Counted from the first letter of the stretch, positions 19,450 through 30,511 are shown. The stretch is DNA of 39,546 bases from Sulfurimonas sp. (GCA_027038255.1 JALVXQ010000145.1:1-39546); one strand, 5' to 3'. Translations and numbers: made by a program. The notes: generated by a model from the letters alone, not told the origin.

Positions 19450-19617
19450 TACAATTTAGAATTAATACTTCATAGAGGAGAGTTTGATTTTCTTCACGAC
19501 TAGTAAATATTAAAAATGCAAAACTCGCTTCGCTCAAACAGTTGCATTTTTGCCTTTGGCACATATTTCCTATTCTAAAAATCAAAATCCTTACTTCAGT
19601 ATTAGTTCTAAATTGTA
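19450..19617. mobile_element. MITE-like palindromic element (168 bp) upstream of mnmG
   Basis: TIRs TACAATTTAGAATTAATACT (19450-19469) and AGTATTAGTTCTAAATTGTA (19598-19617), 19/20 complementary; internal perfect stem AAAAATGCAA (19512-19521)/TTGCATTTTT (19542-19551). Confidence 0.65.
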
Positions 19618-19635
19618 TGAATTGTGAGGGTATAA

Positions 19636-21513
19636 ATGAATTATGATGTAATAGTAGTAGGTGGCGGTCATGCAGGTATTGAGGCCTCTTTATCTTCTGC
19701 TCGTATGGGAAACAGAACACTTTTGGTCTCAATGCTCGCTGAAAATGTGGGGGCAACTTCTTGTAATCCTGCTGTGGGTGGTTTGGCAAAAGGGCATTTG
19801 GTGCGTGAGATAGATGCACTTGGTGGTGAAATGGGTCTTATCACAGATGAGGCAGGGATTCAGTTTCGAATTCTCAATCAGACAAAAGGCCCAGCCGTTC
19901 GTGGAAGCCGCGCGCAGATAGATATGGACAAATACCGTGTCATAGCGCGCAATACAGTTCTAAATACACCAAATCTTGATTTGGCACAAGATACAGTTGA
20001 ATCTTTGATAGTTGAAGAGGATGTCATCAAGGGTGTCAAAACAGCTCTTTTAAATGAGTATCATGCGAAAAAAGTCATCATAACAAGCGGAACTTTTTTA
20101 AACGGCATCATTCATGTCGGTGAGATTCAGCAGGTTGGCGGGCGTTTTGGGGAGCAGACAAGTGTCGGGCTCAGCGCTTCGCTTAAAAATGACTGTAAGT
20201 TGAATATTGCCCGTTTGAAAACGGGAACATGTGCGCGTATTGACAGCTCTACGATTGATTTCTCTGTGATGGAAGAGCAGGGTGGGGACACACTTCCGAG
20301 TCCTTTCTCTTTTCGAACAGACAGAGAACTGTTTCGCAAAACGAAACAACAGCTGCCTTGTTATATTGCCTACACGAATGAAGATACACACAGCATTATA
20401 GAATCTAATTTCTACAGAGCACCGCTCTTTACAGGACAGATTGCCGGAAAATCACCGCGTTACTGTCCCTCAATCGAAGATAAGATTGACAAGTTTCCGG
20501 ACAAAGATCGTCACCACCTCTTCATAGAACCCCAAACTGCTGACAATACGGAGTGTTACATCAATGGTATGAGTACATCACTGCCACCGGATGTTCAGCG
20601 TGATATGATTCACTCTGTAAAAGGGATGGAAAATGCAAAAATTGTCCGTTACGGTTATGCCATAGAGTATGATTTTGTAGATCCGCGTGAGCTTAAACAC
20701 TCGTTAGAGACAAAAAAAATCAAAGGGCTCTACTGTGCAGGCCAGATCAATGGAACGACCGGCTACGAAGAAGCCGCAGCACAGGGAATTATGGCAGGCA
20801 TAAATGCCTCTTTGGCACTACAGGGTAAAGAACCATTGATATTGCGCCGTGATGAAGCTTACATAGGTGTTCTCATAGATGATCTTGTAACCAAAGGAAC
20901 AAATGAGCCTTACAGAATGTTTACAAGCCGCGCAGAGTACAGACTGCTCCTGCGTGAGGAGAGTGCCGATACCCGCCTGGCACAATACGGACATGAACTT
21001 GGGCTTATTTCAGATGAGGTCTATGAGAAAGTAAAGCGTAAAAAAGAGCAGATAGAATATGGCGCACAACTTTTAGAAGAGACGAAATTCACACCAAATA
21101 AAGAGTTTAATGCTTTGCTTGCTTCAATGGATGAAGAAGCGCTAAAAGATGTTTCAACAGCCCAACAGCTTGTCGCACGGAAAAGTTTCACAGTCGAGAA
21201 GATGCTCAAACTTCTTCCAGAACTTGAAAAGTTCGATGACTACATCAAAGAAGAGATACTTGTCGAGGGAAAATATGCCCGTTACATCGACAAGCAGTCT
21301 CAAGAGATAGAGCGCATGAAGAAATACCTGAAGATAAAAATACCTGAAGGTTTTGACTTTACAGGTGTGAGCGGACTCTCTAAAGAGGTACAGGAAAAGC
21401 TTGCTGATTTTGCACCACCGACACTGCAGGCTGCTATGAACATATCCGGCATTACACCGGCTGCTATTGAGATATTGCATATTTACATAAAAATGGCTGC
21501 AAAAAAATCATGA
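19636..21513 (+). CDS. mnmG: tRNA uridine-5-carboxymethylaminomethyl(34) synthesis enzyme MnmG
   Basis: '[14 protein letters not shown]', '[27 protein letters not shown]', '[21 protein letters not shown]'. Confidence 0.98.
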   Translation: MNYDVIVVGGGHAGIEASLSSARMGNRTLLVSMLAENVGATSCNPAVGGLAKGHLVREIDALGGEMGLITDEAGIQFRILNQTKGPAVRGSRAQIDMDKYRVIARNTVLNTPNLDLAQDTVESLIVEEDVIKGVKTALLNEYHAKKVIITSGTFLNGIIHVGEIQQVGGRFGEQTSVGLSASLKNDCKLNIARLKTGTCARIDSSTIDFSVMEEQGGDTLPSPFSFRTDRELFRKTKQQLPCYIAYTNEDTHSIIESNFYRAPLFTGQIAGKSPRYCPSIEDKIDKFPDKDRHHLFIEPQTADNTECYINGMSTSLPPDVQRDMIHSVKGMENAKIVRYGYAIEYDFVDPRELKHSLETKKIKGLYCAGQINGTTGYEEAAAQGIMAGINASLALQGKEPLILRRDEAYIGVLIDDLVTKGTNEPYRMFTSRAEYRLLLREESADTRLAQYGHELGLISDEVYEKVKRKKEQIEYGAQLLEETKFTPNKEFNALLASMDEEALKDVSTAQQLVARKSFTVEKMLKLLPELEKFDDYIKEEILVEGKYARYIDKQSQEIERMKKYLKIKIPEGFDFTGVSGLSKEVQEKLADFAPPTLQAAMNISGITPAAIEILHIYIKMAAKKS

Positions 21514-22376
21514 AAACATACTACTATGTACATACAGGTCACAGAATAGGCTTGGACAGGTTTCGCAGAGCGGCGGCAATACTCAATAATTTACAAGATG
21601 AGGACATTACACTCTTAACATCTGACTATAGAATAGCACAGGTGGCAAGAGATTTTGGCATAGAAAAGAGTGTAGGTGTGGATGTTGTCCGCAATATTCC
21701 TCAAATATCACATAATGGTGATAAACTTATATTTGACTCGGCAGAAGCAAACCCACTTATGCTTGAAGATATGAGAGACTATTTTTCAGCATTCATTAGA
21801 ATTAGTGATGATATAAGTGATAAAAAAGCGAATAAAGAGTTTTTGATTTCTCCCTATTTGAAAGGAGAAGGTATCTGTAATGCTGTTGCTGTGCATGATA
21901 ATTTTTTTGGGGAGTTTGAGAAGAGTGTTGAGTTGACATATTTTTTTGGTGATGATGATTATGAAAAAGATTTAGAGAAGCATCTTGATTTTATTGAAGC
22001 TCTAAATCCAAATCTTCAGCTAGGATTTTATTACTTTCTTGATTATGAAGATATGCTTAAAAAGAAGTTCAAAAATCATTTTGAATTTGAAGAGTATGAA
22101 GAGATGATACAATCTACAAAAATTCTTCTGAGTGCTTCACCGCAAGCTATTTTAGACTCTTTGGCAGCGGGCGGGAAACCTATTTATTTTCAACGAGAAG
22201 ACTATTCGAGAGAATTTGTACCGTTTTTTGAAAAATTGAACATTCCAATAGTAAATAACTATAATAAGAATCACTTATCTGTGATAATAGAAACAATAGA
22301 TGATAGAAAATATGAAAAAATTGAACGAAATGGTAACAAAATTGCATATTTTATAAAAGAGAGCTTAAATTTATAA
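21510..22376 (+). CDS. Hypothetical protein, possibly GT-B glycosyltransferase-like
   Basis: ATGA overlap with mnmG; '[24 protein letters not shown]' and '[29 protein letters not shown]' resemble a GT-B-type nucleotide-sugar binding layout. Confidence 0.6.
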   Translation: MKTYYYVHTGHRIGLDRFRRAAAILNNLQDEDITLLTSDYRIAQVARDFGIEKSVGVDVVRNIPQISHNGDKLIFDSAEANPLMLEDMRDYFSAFIRISDDISDKKANKEFLISPYLKGEGICNAVAVHDNFFGEFEKSVELTYFFGDDDYEKDLEKHLDFIEALNPNLQLGFYYFLDYEDMLKKKFKNHFEFEEYEEMIQSTKILLSASPQAILDSLAAGGKPIYFQREDYSREFVPFFEKLNIPIVNNYNKNHLSVIIETIDDRKYEKIERNGNKIAYFIKESLNL

Positions 22377-22443
22377 ATAATTAAAACTTATTTGGTATAT
22401 AATAAGACTTTAGATTAAAAAATTTCACAAGAAGTGAGCGAAC

Positions 22444-23010
22444 ATGAAAAATAGTAGCCGTAGAGGTTTTATGGGTAAAGCATTTGGTGCTGTTGCAGGT
22501 GTTGGTGCAGTAGCTTCTTTATATGCGATGAAAAGAAGTTGGGATCCTTTACCAAGTGTAAAAGCTGCAGGATTTACAACTCTTGATATGTCAGTATATA
22601 AAGAGAATGAACTCGTAGTAGAGAAATGGAGAGGGAAGCCTATTTTTGTTTTAAAGCAGTCTAAAGAGATGTTAGACACTGAAGACAAAAATATGAGTGA
22701 AATCACTGGTAAAACAACAGAAGCAATGGATAAAAAAAGACTTATTAAAATAGGTGATGCATATTATCTCGTTTGTGTTGGACTTTGTACACACCTTGGC
22801 TGTATTCCTGGATATAATCCGGATGAAAAGAGTTTTCTTTGTGCATGTCATGGTGGTATGTATGATGACACTGGTATGGTAACGAAATCTCCACCTCCAC
22901 GTGGTTTAGATATCCCTCCGTTTAAAATTGATGGTATGAAATTAGTGTTAGGTGAATCATCACCAGAATATGAAAAAATGCTCGCTGATGGCATAACACT
23001 TAAAGTATAG
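22444..23010 (+). CDS. petA: Ubiquinol-cytochrome c reductase, Rieske iron-sulfur subunit
   Basis: Tat-like N-terminus (SSRRGFMGKA), 'CTHLGCIPGY' and 'CACHGGMYDDTG' Rieske motifs. Confidence 0.96.
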   Translation: MKNSSRRGFMGKAFGAVAGVGAVASLYAMKRSWDPLPSVKAAGFTTLDMSVYKENELVVEKWRGKPIFVLKQSKEMLDTEDKNMSEITGKTTEAMDKKRLIKIGDAYYLVCVGLCTHLGCIPGYNPDEKSFLCACHGGMYDDTGMVTKSPPPRGLDIPPFKIDGMKLVLGESSPEYEKMLADGITLKV

Positions 23011-23024
23011 GTAAAAGGAACAAA

Positions 23025-24239
23025 ATGGCACATTTTACAAAAGCTACAAGCCTGCATGACTGGATGAATCAACGCCTTGGCATTGATACACTTAATCGTG
23101 TATTGGCAACGGAATATTGGATCCCTAAAAATATTAACTTTTTATGGGCGATGGGTATGATTCTAGCGATTACATTTGGAATATTGTTGATATCTGGTAT
23201 CTTTTTACTTATGTATTATCAACCAAATATACACTTGGCATTTGATAGTGTAAACTATACTATTATGCAAGAAGTTGGATATGGTTGGTTATGGAGACAT
23301 GTACATGGTGTAGCTGCATCAGTTGTTTTCTTAATCATTTATATTCACATGTTTACTGGTATTTACTATGGTTCTTACAAGAAGGGTCGTGAGATGATTT
23401 GGATCTCTGGTATGCTTCTTTTTGTTGCATTTTCAGCTGAAGCATTCTCAGGTTATATGCTCCCATGGGGACAAATGTCTTACTGGGCTGGTATGGTTAT
23501 TACAAACCTTTTCTCTGGTGGATCTTTACATGCAGATGGTTTAGTTGAGTGGATTCGTGGGGATTATGTTCCTGCACAGGCATTCTTAAATCGTTTCTTT
23601 ATGCTTCACGTACTTCTTATTCCTTTGGCTATTATCGGTCTTATTGGTTTACACTTTGGAGCACTTCGTATTCCTCACGTAAACAATCAAGATGGTGAAG
23701 AAGTTGATTTTGATGTTGAATCTAAAAAATATTTAGCTGGTGATAAAGCTAACTCTAAAGTTATTAGATTTATGAATGACTTCTTGGCAAAAGATATGAT
23801 GGTTGTTGGAATTTTCCTCATCCTTTTCTTCTACCTTGTATTTTATCATTATGATTTCGCGATGGATCCGGTTAACTTTGACCCTGCAAATGGTCTTAAG
23901 ACTCCGACACACATCTATCCTGAGTGGTACTTCTTATGGTCTTATGAGATTTTACGTCCATTCTCTACGAATGTTGGTCTGATTGCATTTGCGTTTGCAC
24001 AGGTAATCTTTTTCTTCTTACCATTTTTAGACAGAAGCCCGAATGCAGTTCCTGCATCACGCCGTGGTCTTTTTAAAGTTTGGTTCTGGGCGATGCTTAT
24101 TGATATGATAATTCTGACGGCAATGGGTAAAGTCCCACCAGAAGGTGTATTTAGTGCGATAGGTTTCTATGCGGCATTAACATTTATTGGTCTATGGATT
24201 GCACTTCCATTCATCACTAAATTTGAAAAAAAAGTTTAA
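23025..24239 (+). CDS. petB: Cytochrome b subunit of bc1 complex
   Basis: 'GWLWRHVHGVAAS', 'GYMLPWGQMSYW', 'PEWYFLWSYEILR' motifs. Confidence 0.96.
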   Translation: MAHFTKATSLHDWMNQRLGIDTLNRVLATEYWIPKNINFLWAMGMILAITFGILLISGIFLLMYYQPNIHLAFDSVNYTIMQEVGYGWLWRHVHGVAASVVFLIIYIHMFTGIYYGSYKKGREMIWISGMLLFVAFSAEAFSGYMLPWGQMSYWAGMVITNLFSGGSLHADGLVEWIRGDYVPAQAFLNRFFMLHVLLIPLAIIGLIGLHFGALRIPHVNNQDGEEVDFDVESKKYLAGDKANSKVIRFMNDFLAKDMMVVGIFLILFFYLVFYHYDFAMDPVNFDPANGLKTPTHIYPEWYFLWSYEILRPFSTNVGLIAFAFAQVIFFFLPFLDRSPNAVPASRRGLFKVWFWAMLIDMIILTAMGKVPPEGVFSAIGFYAALTFIGLWIALPFITKFEKKV

Positions 24240-24249
24240 GGAGTAAAAA

Positions 24250-25218
24250 GTGAAAGAATTATTTATATTAGCGGTAGTAACTGTATTTACTCTCTTAACA
24301 TATTGGTTAGTTGAGCCTTTTGCACACTCACAAATGCATAAGCATTTAGAGGGTGAAGGTTTTGCATATAAAGATCTGCCGGCACTCACTAAAAAAGGTG
24401 ATGCGGCTCGTGGTAAAGATTTAGTTATGGGTGCTGGTGCTTGTGCCGGTTGTCACGGAATTAAAGTTGCAGGAATGCCAGCTCCAATGGATGCTGTTAC
24501 TGCAGCACAGAGTTATGGTGTAAACCCACCAGATTTATCAAATGCAGGAGCAGTTTTTGATCCTAAGTTCTTAGCGGCACTTATTAAAAATCCTGCACAC
24601 GCTTTAATGCTTGAGCATAAATACAATGAAAAAAGTGGTAAAACATACCCTATGCCTCAGTTCTATGGAGCAGGTGGTGATATGGATCAAGAAGTAGCTG
24701 ATATGGTTGCATATTTACAATCAATTGCAGTTCCTAAAGATAAATTGACTCCGGACATGGCATTTGAAACTGCTTGTGGTAGATGTCACGCTATTCATTA
24801 TGAGTATAACCTTGATGGCAAAATGCATCCGGCATGGACGCAAATTGGTGAAAAACCAGCGTTTAAACATAAACAAGATGAGTTAGCATTTGAGATGAAA
24901 GTTGCAAACTACGATGATGCTTTAACAAAATACCTTGGTACATTACCACCAGATTTAAGTATGTATATCCGTTCACGCGGTGAGCACTACATTAAAACAT
25001 TTGTTGAAGATCCTCAAGCATACTTAAAAGGTACTGCAATGCCACGTGTTGGTGTAACTGCAGAAGCTGCCGATAAAGTTATTGAGCATCTTGAAAATGT
25101 TGGTGATTCTAAACGTCACATAAGAGAAGAAGTTGGTAGAAATGTAATGATTTTTATCTTTATATTTGCAATCTTTGCGATTCTTTGGAAAAAAGAAGTC
25201 TGGAAAGATTTACACTAA
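24250..25218 (+). CDS. petC: Cytochrome c1-type subunit (di-heme c) of bc1 complex
   Basis: Two CXXCH motifs (CAGCH, CGRCH), N- and C-terminal TM segments, follows petB. Confidence 0.93.
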   Translation: MKELFILAVVTVFTLLTYWLVEPFAHSQMHKHLEGEGFAYKDLPALTKKGDAARGKDLVMGAGACAGCHGIKVAGMPAPMDAVTAAQSYGVNPPDLSNAGAVFDPKFLAALIKNPAHALMLEHKYNEKSGKTYPMPQFYGAGGDMDQEVADMVAYLQSIAVPKDKLTPDMAFETACGRCHAIHYEYNLDGKMHPAWTQIGEKPAFKHKQDELAFEMKVANYDDALTKYLGTLPPDLSMYIRSRGEHYIKTFVEDPQAYLKGTAMPRVGVTAEAADKVIEHLENVGDSKRHIREEVGRNVMIFIFIFAIFAILWKKEVWKDLH

Positions 25219-25225
25219 TTTTTAT

Positions 25226-25254
25226 AAGTAAAAGGAACTCTTTTCCTTTTACTT
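25226..25254 (+). terminator. Candidate terminator hairpin after petC
   Basis: Perfect 12-bp stem AAGTAAAAGGAA/TTCCTTTTACTT with 5-nt loop; no clear downstream T-tract. Confidence 0.55.
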
Positions 25255-25303
25255 CTCCCCTGCATTAACCTCCCTAAAGTAAAGCTTCGATATAATCTTT
25301 TTT

Positions 25304-25783
25304 ATGAGATTTAGAGATATTAAAAAAAATAAAAAACGCAAACAACAGCAACAAGATACAATCACAGTCCGTTATGCCCACTATCCTGATAAGATAAAAG
25401 CATTTATAACAGATATGTTTATGATATATGCACCGATTTTGTATTTTATTACCTATGTCGTTATGGGTAGCAAAGAGCAGTTCCAATCTTCGCAACTGGC
25501 TCCTTTTATGGGCGTAGCACTCTATGGGCTTATCTATGCACTCCTCATAGCAAAATTTGGTCAGACACCGGGGAAAAAAGCCTATGATATCAAAGTGGTA
25601 GATGATACAACGTATAAAAATATCGGCTTTTTCCGTGCTTTTATTCGTTTTTTCGCTTTTTTATTCTCTGCAACGATTCTTCTGGGACTCCTGACTCCTT
25701 TTTATAGAAAAGATAAAAAAGCACTGCACGATATCATCTGCTCAACAGTAGAAATATATGTTGATAAACCGTTGAGTCTGTAA
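25304..25783 (+). CDS. RDD family membrane protein
   Basis: 'RYAHYPDKIKAFITDMFMIYAPI', 'GQTPGKKAYDIKVVD', 'KKALHDIICSTVEIYV'. Confidence 0.88.
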   Translation: MRFRDIKKNKKRKQQQQDTITVRYAHYPDKIKAFITDMFMIYAPILYFITYVVMGSKEQFQSSQLAPFMGVALYGLIYALLIAKFGQTPGKKAYDIKVVDDTTYKNIGFFRAFIRFFAFLFSATILLGLLTPFYRKDKKALHDIICSTVEIYVDKPLSL

Positions 25784-25844
25784 TAGTAAAGATATTTTTC
25801 AACTCCAAAAGATATAATGACACTAATTAATAATAGGATTTATA

Positions 25845-26810
25845 ATGCTAATTGATAGCTATGATAGAGTGGTAGATTATATACGCGTTTCTGTAACAGA
25901 GAGATGCAATTTCCGATGTCAATATTGTATGCCTGAAAAGCCTTTTTCATGGGTACCAAAAGAGAACCTTCTCTCTTTCGAAGAACTTTTTGAATTTATG
26001 AAAGTCGTTATCGATGAAGGCGTCAAAAAAATTCGCATTACAGGTGGCGAACCACTCTTGCGTGAGGATTTGGACAGATTCATTAAGATGATTTATGATT
26101 ATGCTCCAGAAGTTGATTTGGCGATGACAACGAATGCTTTTTTACTTAAAGGTACAGCACAAAGACTCAAAGATGCTGGACTCAAACGTATCAATGTAAG
26201 TATTGACACATTAAAACCTGAAGTGGCTCAGGCAATTGTAGGTAAAGATGTACTGAAAAATGTACTAGATGGCGTGGAGGAAGCTCTGAAGGTTGGTCTT
26301 AAAGTCAAGGCAAATATGGTTCCTATGAAGGGAATGAATGCAGATGAGATTGCTGATGTCTTAGAGTACTGTAGAGAACGCGGCATAGTTGTTCGTTTTA
26401 TTGAGTATATGGAAAATGCTTATGCAAAAGCCGGTATAGCTAAGTTAAGTGGGCAAGAGGTTTTAGAAGCACTTGGTAAAAAATATGATTTTATTTCAGA
26501 GGGTTATGATGGAGCCTCTCCAGCTAAATATTATAGACTGGATGATGGCTATAGATTTGGAATTATAGAGCCGTATGGAGATGATTTTTGTAAGCAGTGT
26601 AACCGTATCAGATTGACTGCTGAGGGAAATTTAATACCATGTTTATATTTTGATGAGGCGATGAGCATTGCCGAATCTATAAAACGTGGCGACATTAAAG
26701 GTGCTGCAGCAGTTCTCAAAGAAGTGGTTCGCACAAAACCAGAAAAGAACCGCTGGGGTGGAGAAGAGGGAGAGACTTCTTCTCGTGCTTTTTATGAAAC
26801 AGGCGGATGA
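25845..26810 (+). CDS. moaA: GTP 3',8-cyclase MoaA
   Basis: Radical SAM '[10 protein letters not shown]', '[10 protein letters not shown]', C-terminal '[20 protein letters not shown]'. Confidence 0.97.
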   Translation: MLIDSYDRVVDYIRVSVTERCNFRCQYCMPEKPFSWVPKENLLSFEELFEFMKVVIDEGVKKIRITGGEPLLREDLDRFIKMIYDYAPEVDLAMTTNAFLLKGTAQRLKDAGLKRINVSIDTLKPEVAQAIVGKDVLKNVLDGVEEALKVGLKVKANMVPMKGMNADEIADVLEYCRERGIVVRFIEYMENAYAKAGIAKLSGQEVLEALGKKYDFISEGYDGASPAKYYRLDDGYRFGIIEPYGDDFCKQCNRIRLTAEGNLIPCLYFDEAMSIAESIKRGDIKGAAAVLKEVVRTKPEKNRWGGEEGETSSRAFYETGG

Positions 26811-26819
26811 TAGTTTTTT

Positions 26820-27578
26820 ATGATTTATCTTGTTGAACATTTTTACTCGATTCAAGGCGAAGGAAAGTATGTAGGCACACCCAGCCTATTTTTCCGTTTT
26901 GGCGGCTGCAATATGCGATGTGAAGGCTTTGGGTGTAGTGAAAAAGCAAGTGACGGCGTAGAAGTTCTAGGATGTGACACAGTTTATGCTGTAAACAAAG
27001 AACATTTCTCTCACGCATGGGTACCTATTTCAAAGCCAAGCGAACTCATAAACATCTTAGACTTGTACGAGCTGCCTTGTGCTGTTGATATCGTATTGAC
27101 AGGGGGAGAGCCGCTTATTTATGCCAATGATGAAGTTTTTGTTGCATTTTTGGAAGCATTAGTTGCAAAAGGGCATCAAATTACCTTTGAGACAAATGGC
27201 TCTTTGGATATTAATTTTGAGAGATACCCTATTTATAGAGAGTGTATTTTTGCACTCTCTGTAAAACTTGCCAATTCCGGAGAGAGCCTTAGTAAGCGTC
27301 TGCGTGGAGATGTGATTTACAACATCGCAGCCAATGCAAAAGATGCTTTTTTTAAATTTTCCATAGATCGGGATTCCATTGATATGGCTTTAGAAGATGA
27401 GATAGAGAGCGTCCTTGTTCACTCACCGCAGACAAAAGTCTATTGTATGCCTGTTGGCGGTACAAAAGCAGAAGTAGAGGCAAATACCGAGCCGCTCATA
27501 GAGTTTTGTAAAGCCAAAGGGTATAATTTTAGTGACAGGCTGCATATTCGGATATGGGATGCCAACAAAGGGGTATAG
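26820..27578 (+). CDS. queE: 7-carboxy-7-deazaguanine synthase QueE
   Basis: 'VEHFYSIQGEGKYVGTPSLFFRFGGCNMRCEGFGC', 'DIVLTGGEPLIY'; adjacent queD. Confidence 0.9.
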   Translation: MIYLVEHFYSIQGEGKYVGTPSLFFRFGGCNMRCEGFGCSEKASDGVEVLGCDTVYAVNKEHFSHAWVPISKPSELINILDLYELPCAVDIVLTGGEPLIYANDEVFVAFLEALVAKGHQITFETNGSLDINFERYPIYRECIFALSVKLANSGESLSKRLRGDVIYNIAANAKDAFFKFSIDRDSIDMALEDEIESVLVHSPQTKVYCMPVGGTKAEVEANTEPLIEFCKAKGYNFSDRLHIRIWDANKGV

Positions 27579-28160
27579 ATGATAATACGAAAACTTTTTA
27601 AATTTGAAAATGCCCACATTGTACGGGGATGTTCAACGATTAAATGCAGAAGCTCTGTGCATGGACACTCTTACAAAGTAGAGTTGCTTTTTGAATCTAA
27701 CTTTTTAGATAATGGGCAGATGGTTTATGATTTTGGACTAATGAAACAGAATATGAAAGATCTCGTAGAGAGTTTTGACCATGCTATTGCTCTATGGGGT
27801 GGAGATGATGCAGAGTATCTGCAAGATATGAAAAAACACTCTGCACGTTGGGTAGAATTGCCGGTATCACCTTCTGCAGAGCAGTTCTCCCGTGTGATTT
27901 TTGTGATGATAGACAAACTGCTCTCCCTAACTGCTAAAATCAACGGCGAGAAAGAGGTAAAACTCCACAGTGTCATCGTCCATGAGACAGATACAGGCTA
28001 TGCACAGTGTTTTGAATTGGATGCTTACTCAAAAGAGATGGGAGATATTGACCTGCGTGAGATTCTCTTCTCTAAACAGATCAGCAAAGATTTTAAAGAT
28101 GAAAAGCTTTGGGAAAAAATTTTGAATGAAGAGAAGTTTTTAAACCCTGCTTCTGTTTAG
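27579..28160 (+). CDS. queD: 6-carboxytetrahydropterin synthase QueD
   Basis: 'KFENAHIVRGC...VHGHSYKVEL', 'MVYDFGLMKQNMKDLVESFDHA', 'VHETDTGYAQ'. Confidence 0.92.
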   Translation: MIIRKLFKFENAHIVRGCSTIKCRSSVHGHSYKVELLFESNFLDNGQMVYDFGLMKQNMKDLVESFDHAIALWGGDDAEYLQDMKKHSARWVELPVSPSAEQFSRVIFVMIDKLLSLTAKINGEKEVKLHSVIVHETDTGYAQCFELDAYSKEMGDIDLREILFSKQISKDFKDEKLWEKILNEEKFLNPASV

Positions 28161-29374
28161 GGGCTTACTAACTCTTTAAATGTTTTACTGACAAAGCTGA
28201 ACTTTGTTGAGATGATTTTGACTGCACTACTCTCTTTTATAAAGTCACATTTCTCATTCGCGATAATAAAGCTGTTCGCCTGTGCCAAAGGTGAAATCAT
28301 TCCTGGTGAATACTGCTCACAGACAGTGAAAAACTCTCCATCAAAGTAACCCGGAATTACGGCTCTTCTTCCGGCTCTCAGTTTGACATCATTTTTCATT
28401 TTTGCGTGAATTGGATTGATGAATTTCTCTTTTGCACCGCTCATTGCGTAGATGATAGCACGTCCGAAAAGCTCAAAATTGAGTGCGGCTGCAAGTGGAT
28501 TTCCGGGAAGATTCAGGATTGCTTTATCGCCGATTTTTCCAAAAGTTGTCGGTTTTCCCGGTTTTATTTCGACTTTGTCAAATAAAATATCATACCCAAA
28601 AGCTCCAAAAGCCTCTTTTGTAAAGTCTGCATCACCGACACTCACACCGCCGCTTGTTATAATGATGTCACAATCGAGTGCACTTTTGATGTGTGTATGA
28701 ATATCATCAAGTGTATCAATGGCCGTGCCGATAAACTCTACTTCACAGCCGAGCTCTTGAGAACGTGAAAGAAGTGTAGGTGTATTTGTGTTGTACAGTT
28801 GATACTCCTCTACCTGTTCAAAATGCATCTTCAGCTCATTTCCTGAAGCAAAAAGGGCAATACGTGGCTTTTTATGGACTTTGATGTGACTGATGCCCTG
28901 AGAGGCGAGCAGCGTTATCTGATGGGCGTCTATTCTCTCCCCTTTACTGAGAAGCTGCTGCTCTTTTTTGATATCTTCACCGGCTAAACGAATATGTCTG
29001 CTCATTGTAAGGTTTTGTGGAATCTCTACACCGTTTGGACACTCCTGTACATCTTCTATGGGGACGATACACTGTGTACCAAGAGGAATGCGGGCGCCTG
29101 TCATGATTTTTATGGCTTCACCGTGAGAGAGTTCTCCCTCAAAATTATCGCCTGCAAAGATTGTACACGAAACTTGCAGACATTTTCCACTCTCTTCAAT
29201 CTTGACAGCATAGCCGTCCATCGCTGAATTGTCATAAGGCGGAAGATTGTGAACTGCGATGATATCTTCGGCGAGAATGTATCCTAAGGCCTCTTCAATA
29301 GGGATGATTTTTAGTGATTTTGGTTTTATATTTGTATAGATTAGTTCGAAAGCCTGCTCAATTGTAACTGCCAT
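28157..29374 (-). CDS. moeA: Molybdopterin molybdenumtransferase
   Basis: 'LPPYDNSAMDGYAV', 'IMTGARIPLGTQCIVPIEDV', 'ITSGGVSVGDADFTKEAF', 'LPGNPLAAALNFELF'. Confidence 0.95.
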   Translation of the reverse strand: MAVTIEQAFELIYTNIKPKSLKIIPIEEALGYILAEDIIAVHNLPPYDNSAMDGYAVKIEESGKCLQVSCTIFAGDNFEGELSHGEAIKIMTGARIPLGTQCIVPIEDVQECPNGVEIPQNLTMSRHIRLAGEDIKKEQQLLSKGERIDAHQITLLASQGISHIKVHKKPRIALFASGNELKMHFEQVEEYQLYNTNTPTLLSRSQELGCEVEFIGTAIDTLDDIHTHIKSALDCDIIITSGGVSVGDADFTKEAFGAFGYDILFDKVEIKPGKPTTFGKIGDKAILNLPGNPLAAALNFELFGRAIIYAMSGAKEKFINPIHAKMKNDVKLRAGRRAVIPGYFDGEFFTVCEQYSPGMISPLAQANSFIIANEKCDFIKESSAVKIISTKFSFVSKTFKELVSP

Positions 29375-29422
29375 AATATCTCCGCTCTTTTTTTAATTGA
29401 CATATTATAATATAATTTCGTT

Positions 29423-29836
29423 ATGAATGAAATGTATAATATGGGTTTAAGCCTACATAGTTGGTCAGCGGTTGCAGTTTTGGTGATGATTTTCATCAAT
29501 CTGTATATTTTAATGAGTGCAAAAGAGCTTGCAAAATATAAAAGAGTGAACTCTCTCTATCTTCTTCCTTTAGAAATAACAGTACTTGGAACACTCCTTT
29601 TTACGGGCATTGTTATGATGGCGGCAAAACATCTGCACTTTAGTGTTGAAAATATTGTGATGATTATTTTGGGAGTCGTTCTTATAGTGTTAGAAGCGAA
29701 GCGTTTAAAAGCTTTAAAATATCTCAGTACAAAAAAAGAGCATGCTTTAGAAGTCTATAAACCTTTTTCAAGAACCATTTTACAAGTTGAATTTGGCTTG
29801 GTTTTATTGATGTCACTCTGGATGTGGTTCGTTTAA
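29423..29836 (+). CDS. Small membrane protein (137 aa), hypothetical
   Basis: Four predicted hydrophobic segments; divergent from moeA, 2-nt spacing to rsmE. Confidence 0.75.
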   Translation: MNEMYNMGLSLHSWSAVAVLVMIFINLYILMSAKELAKYKRVNSLYLLPLEITVLGTLLFTGIVMMAAKHLHFSVENIVMIILGVVLIVLEAKRLKALKYLSTKKEHALEVYKPFSRTILQVEFGLVLLMSLWMWFV

Positions 29837-29837
29837 A

Positions 29838-30509
29838 ATGATTTACCTCTTTAACGAAAGCGCAGGTAAAGAGCGTTTTAGCATAAAAGGTGAAGATTTC
29901 AAATACCTCATAAAAGTTCGCCGTCACGCAGTGGGGGATACACTTGGTTTTCGTAACAAAGACGATATAAAAATAGTGCACATCTATAAACTTACAGATA
30001 TCGAGCCACGAAGTGCCACCTTGGAGCTACTCTCATCTGATGTCTTGGAAATCAAAGCAAAAAAAGAGCTGCACATCGGCTGGTGTGTCATTGACTCTAA
30101 GTCGGTCGAAAAAGTGCTTGCATCGCTCAATGAAGTAGGGGTGAGCAAAATTACTTTCATCTACTGCAAGCGCTCTCAGAAAAACTTCAAAGCAGATTTC
30201 AAACGCTATGAGCGCATCATCGAAGCTTCCAATCAACAGTGCGGTCGGACAGAGTTGATGGCGTTTGAAACCTGTAAAAATATTGAACTTTTCATAGAAG
30301 AAAACCCCGATACAAAAGTTTTTGACTTTACAGATAAAACGCTGGAGTGTGAGAGTGATTTTAAAACTGTGCTCATAGGCTGTGAGGGGGGATTTTCTGT
30401 AAAAGAAAAAGAATTTCTAAAAAACCAAGAGGTCTTTCGACTAGACACCCCGATGGTACTCCGTTCAGAAAGCGCTGCCTTGGCAGTGGCTTCGAAGATA
30501 CTTTTGTGA
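29838..30509 (+). CDS. rsmE: 16S rRNA (uracil1498-N3)-methyltransferase RsmE
   Basis: 'HIGWCVIDSKSVEKVLASLNEVGVSKITFIYCKRSQ', 'ASNQQCGRTELM', 'VLIGCEGGFSVKE', 'VLRSESAALAVASKIL'. Confidence 0.94.
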   Translation: MIYLFNESAGKERFSIKGEDFKYLIKVRRHAVGDTLGFRNKDDIKIVHIYKLTDIEPRSATLELLSSDVLEIKAKKELHIGWCVIDSKSVEKVLASLNEVGVSKITFIYCKRSQKNFKADFKRYERIIEASNQQCGRTELMAFETCKNIELFIEENPDTKVFDFTDKTLECESDFKTVLIGCEGGFSVKEKEFLKNQEVFRLDTPMVLRSESAALAVASKILL

Positions 30510-30511
30510 TT

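Noticed and set aside
19394-19819. 141-aa minus-strand ORF across the mnmG upstream region
   Set aside because: It spans the palindromic element and the mnmG 5' coding region in antisense; no recognisable domain; mnmG is certain.
25226-25254. petC downstream hairpin as a novel element
   Set aside because: Size and position fit an ordinary terminator or 3'-end stabilising stem.
29385-29420. AT-rich palindrome (ATATTATAATAT) between moeA and the 137-aa gene
   Set aside because: Short and AT-only; expected by chance in a low-GC divergent promoter region.
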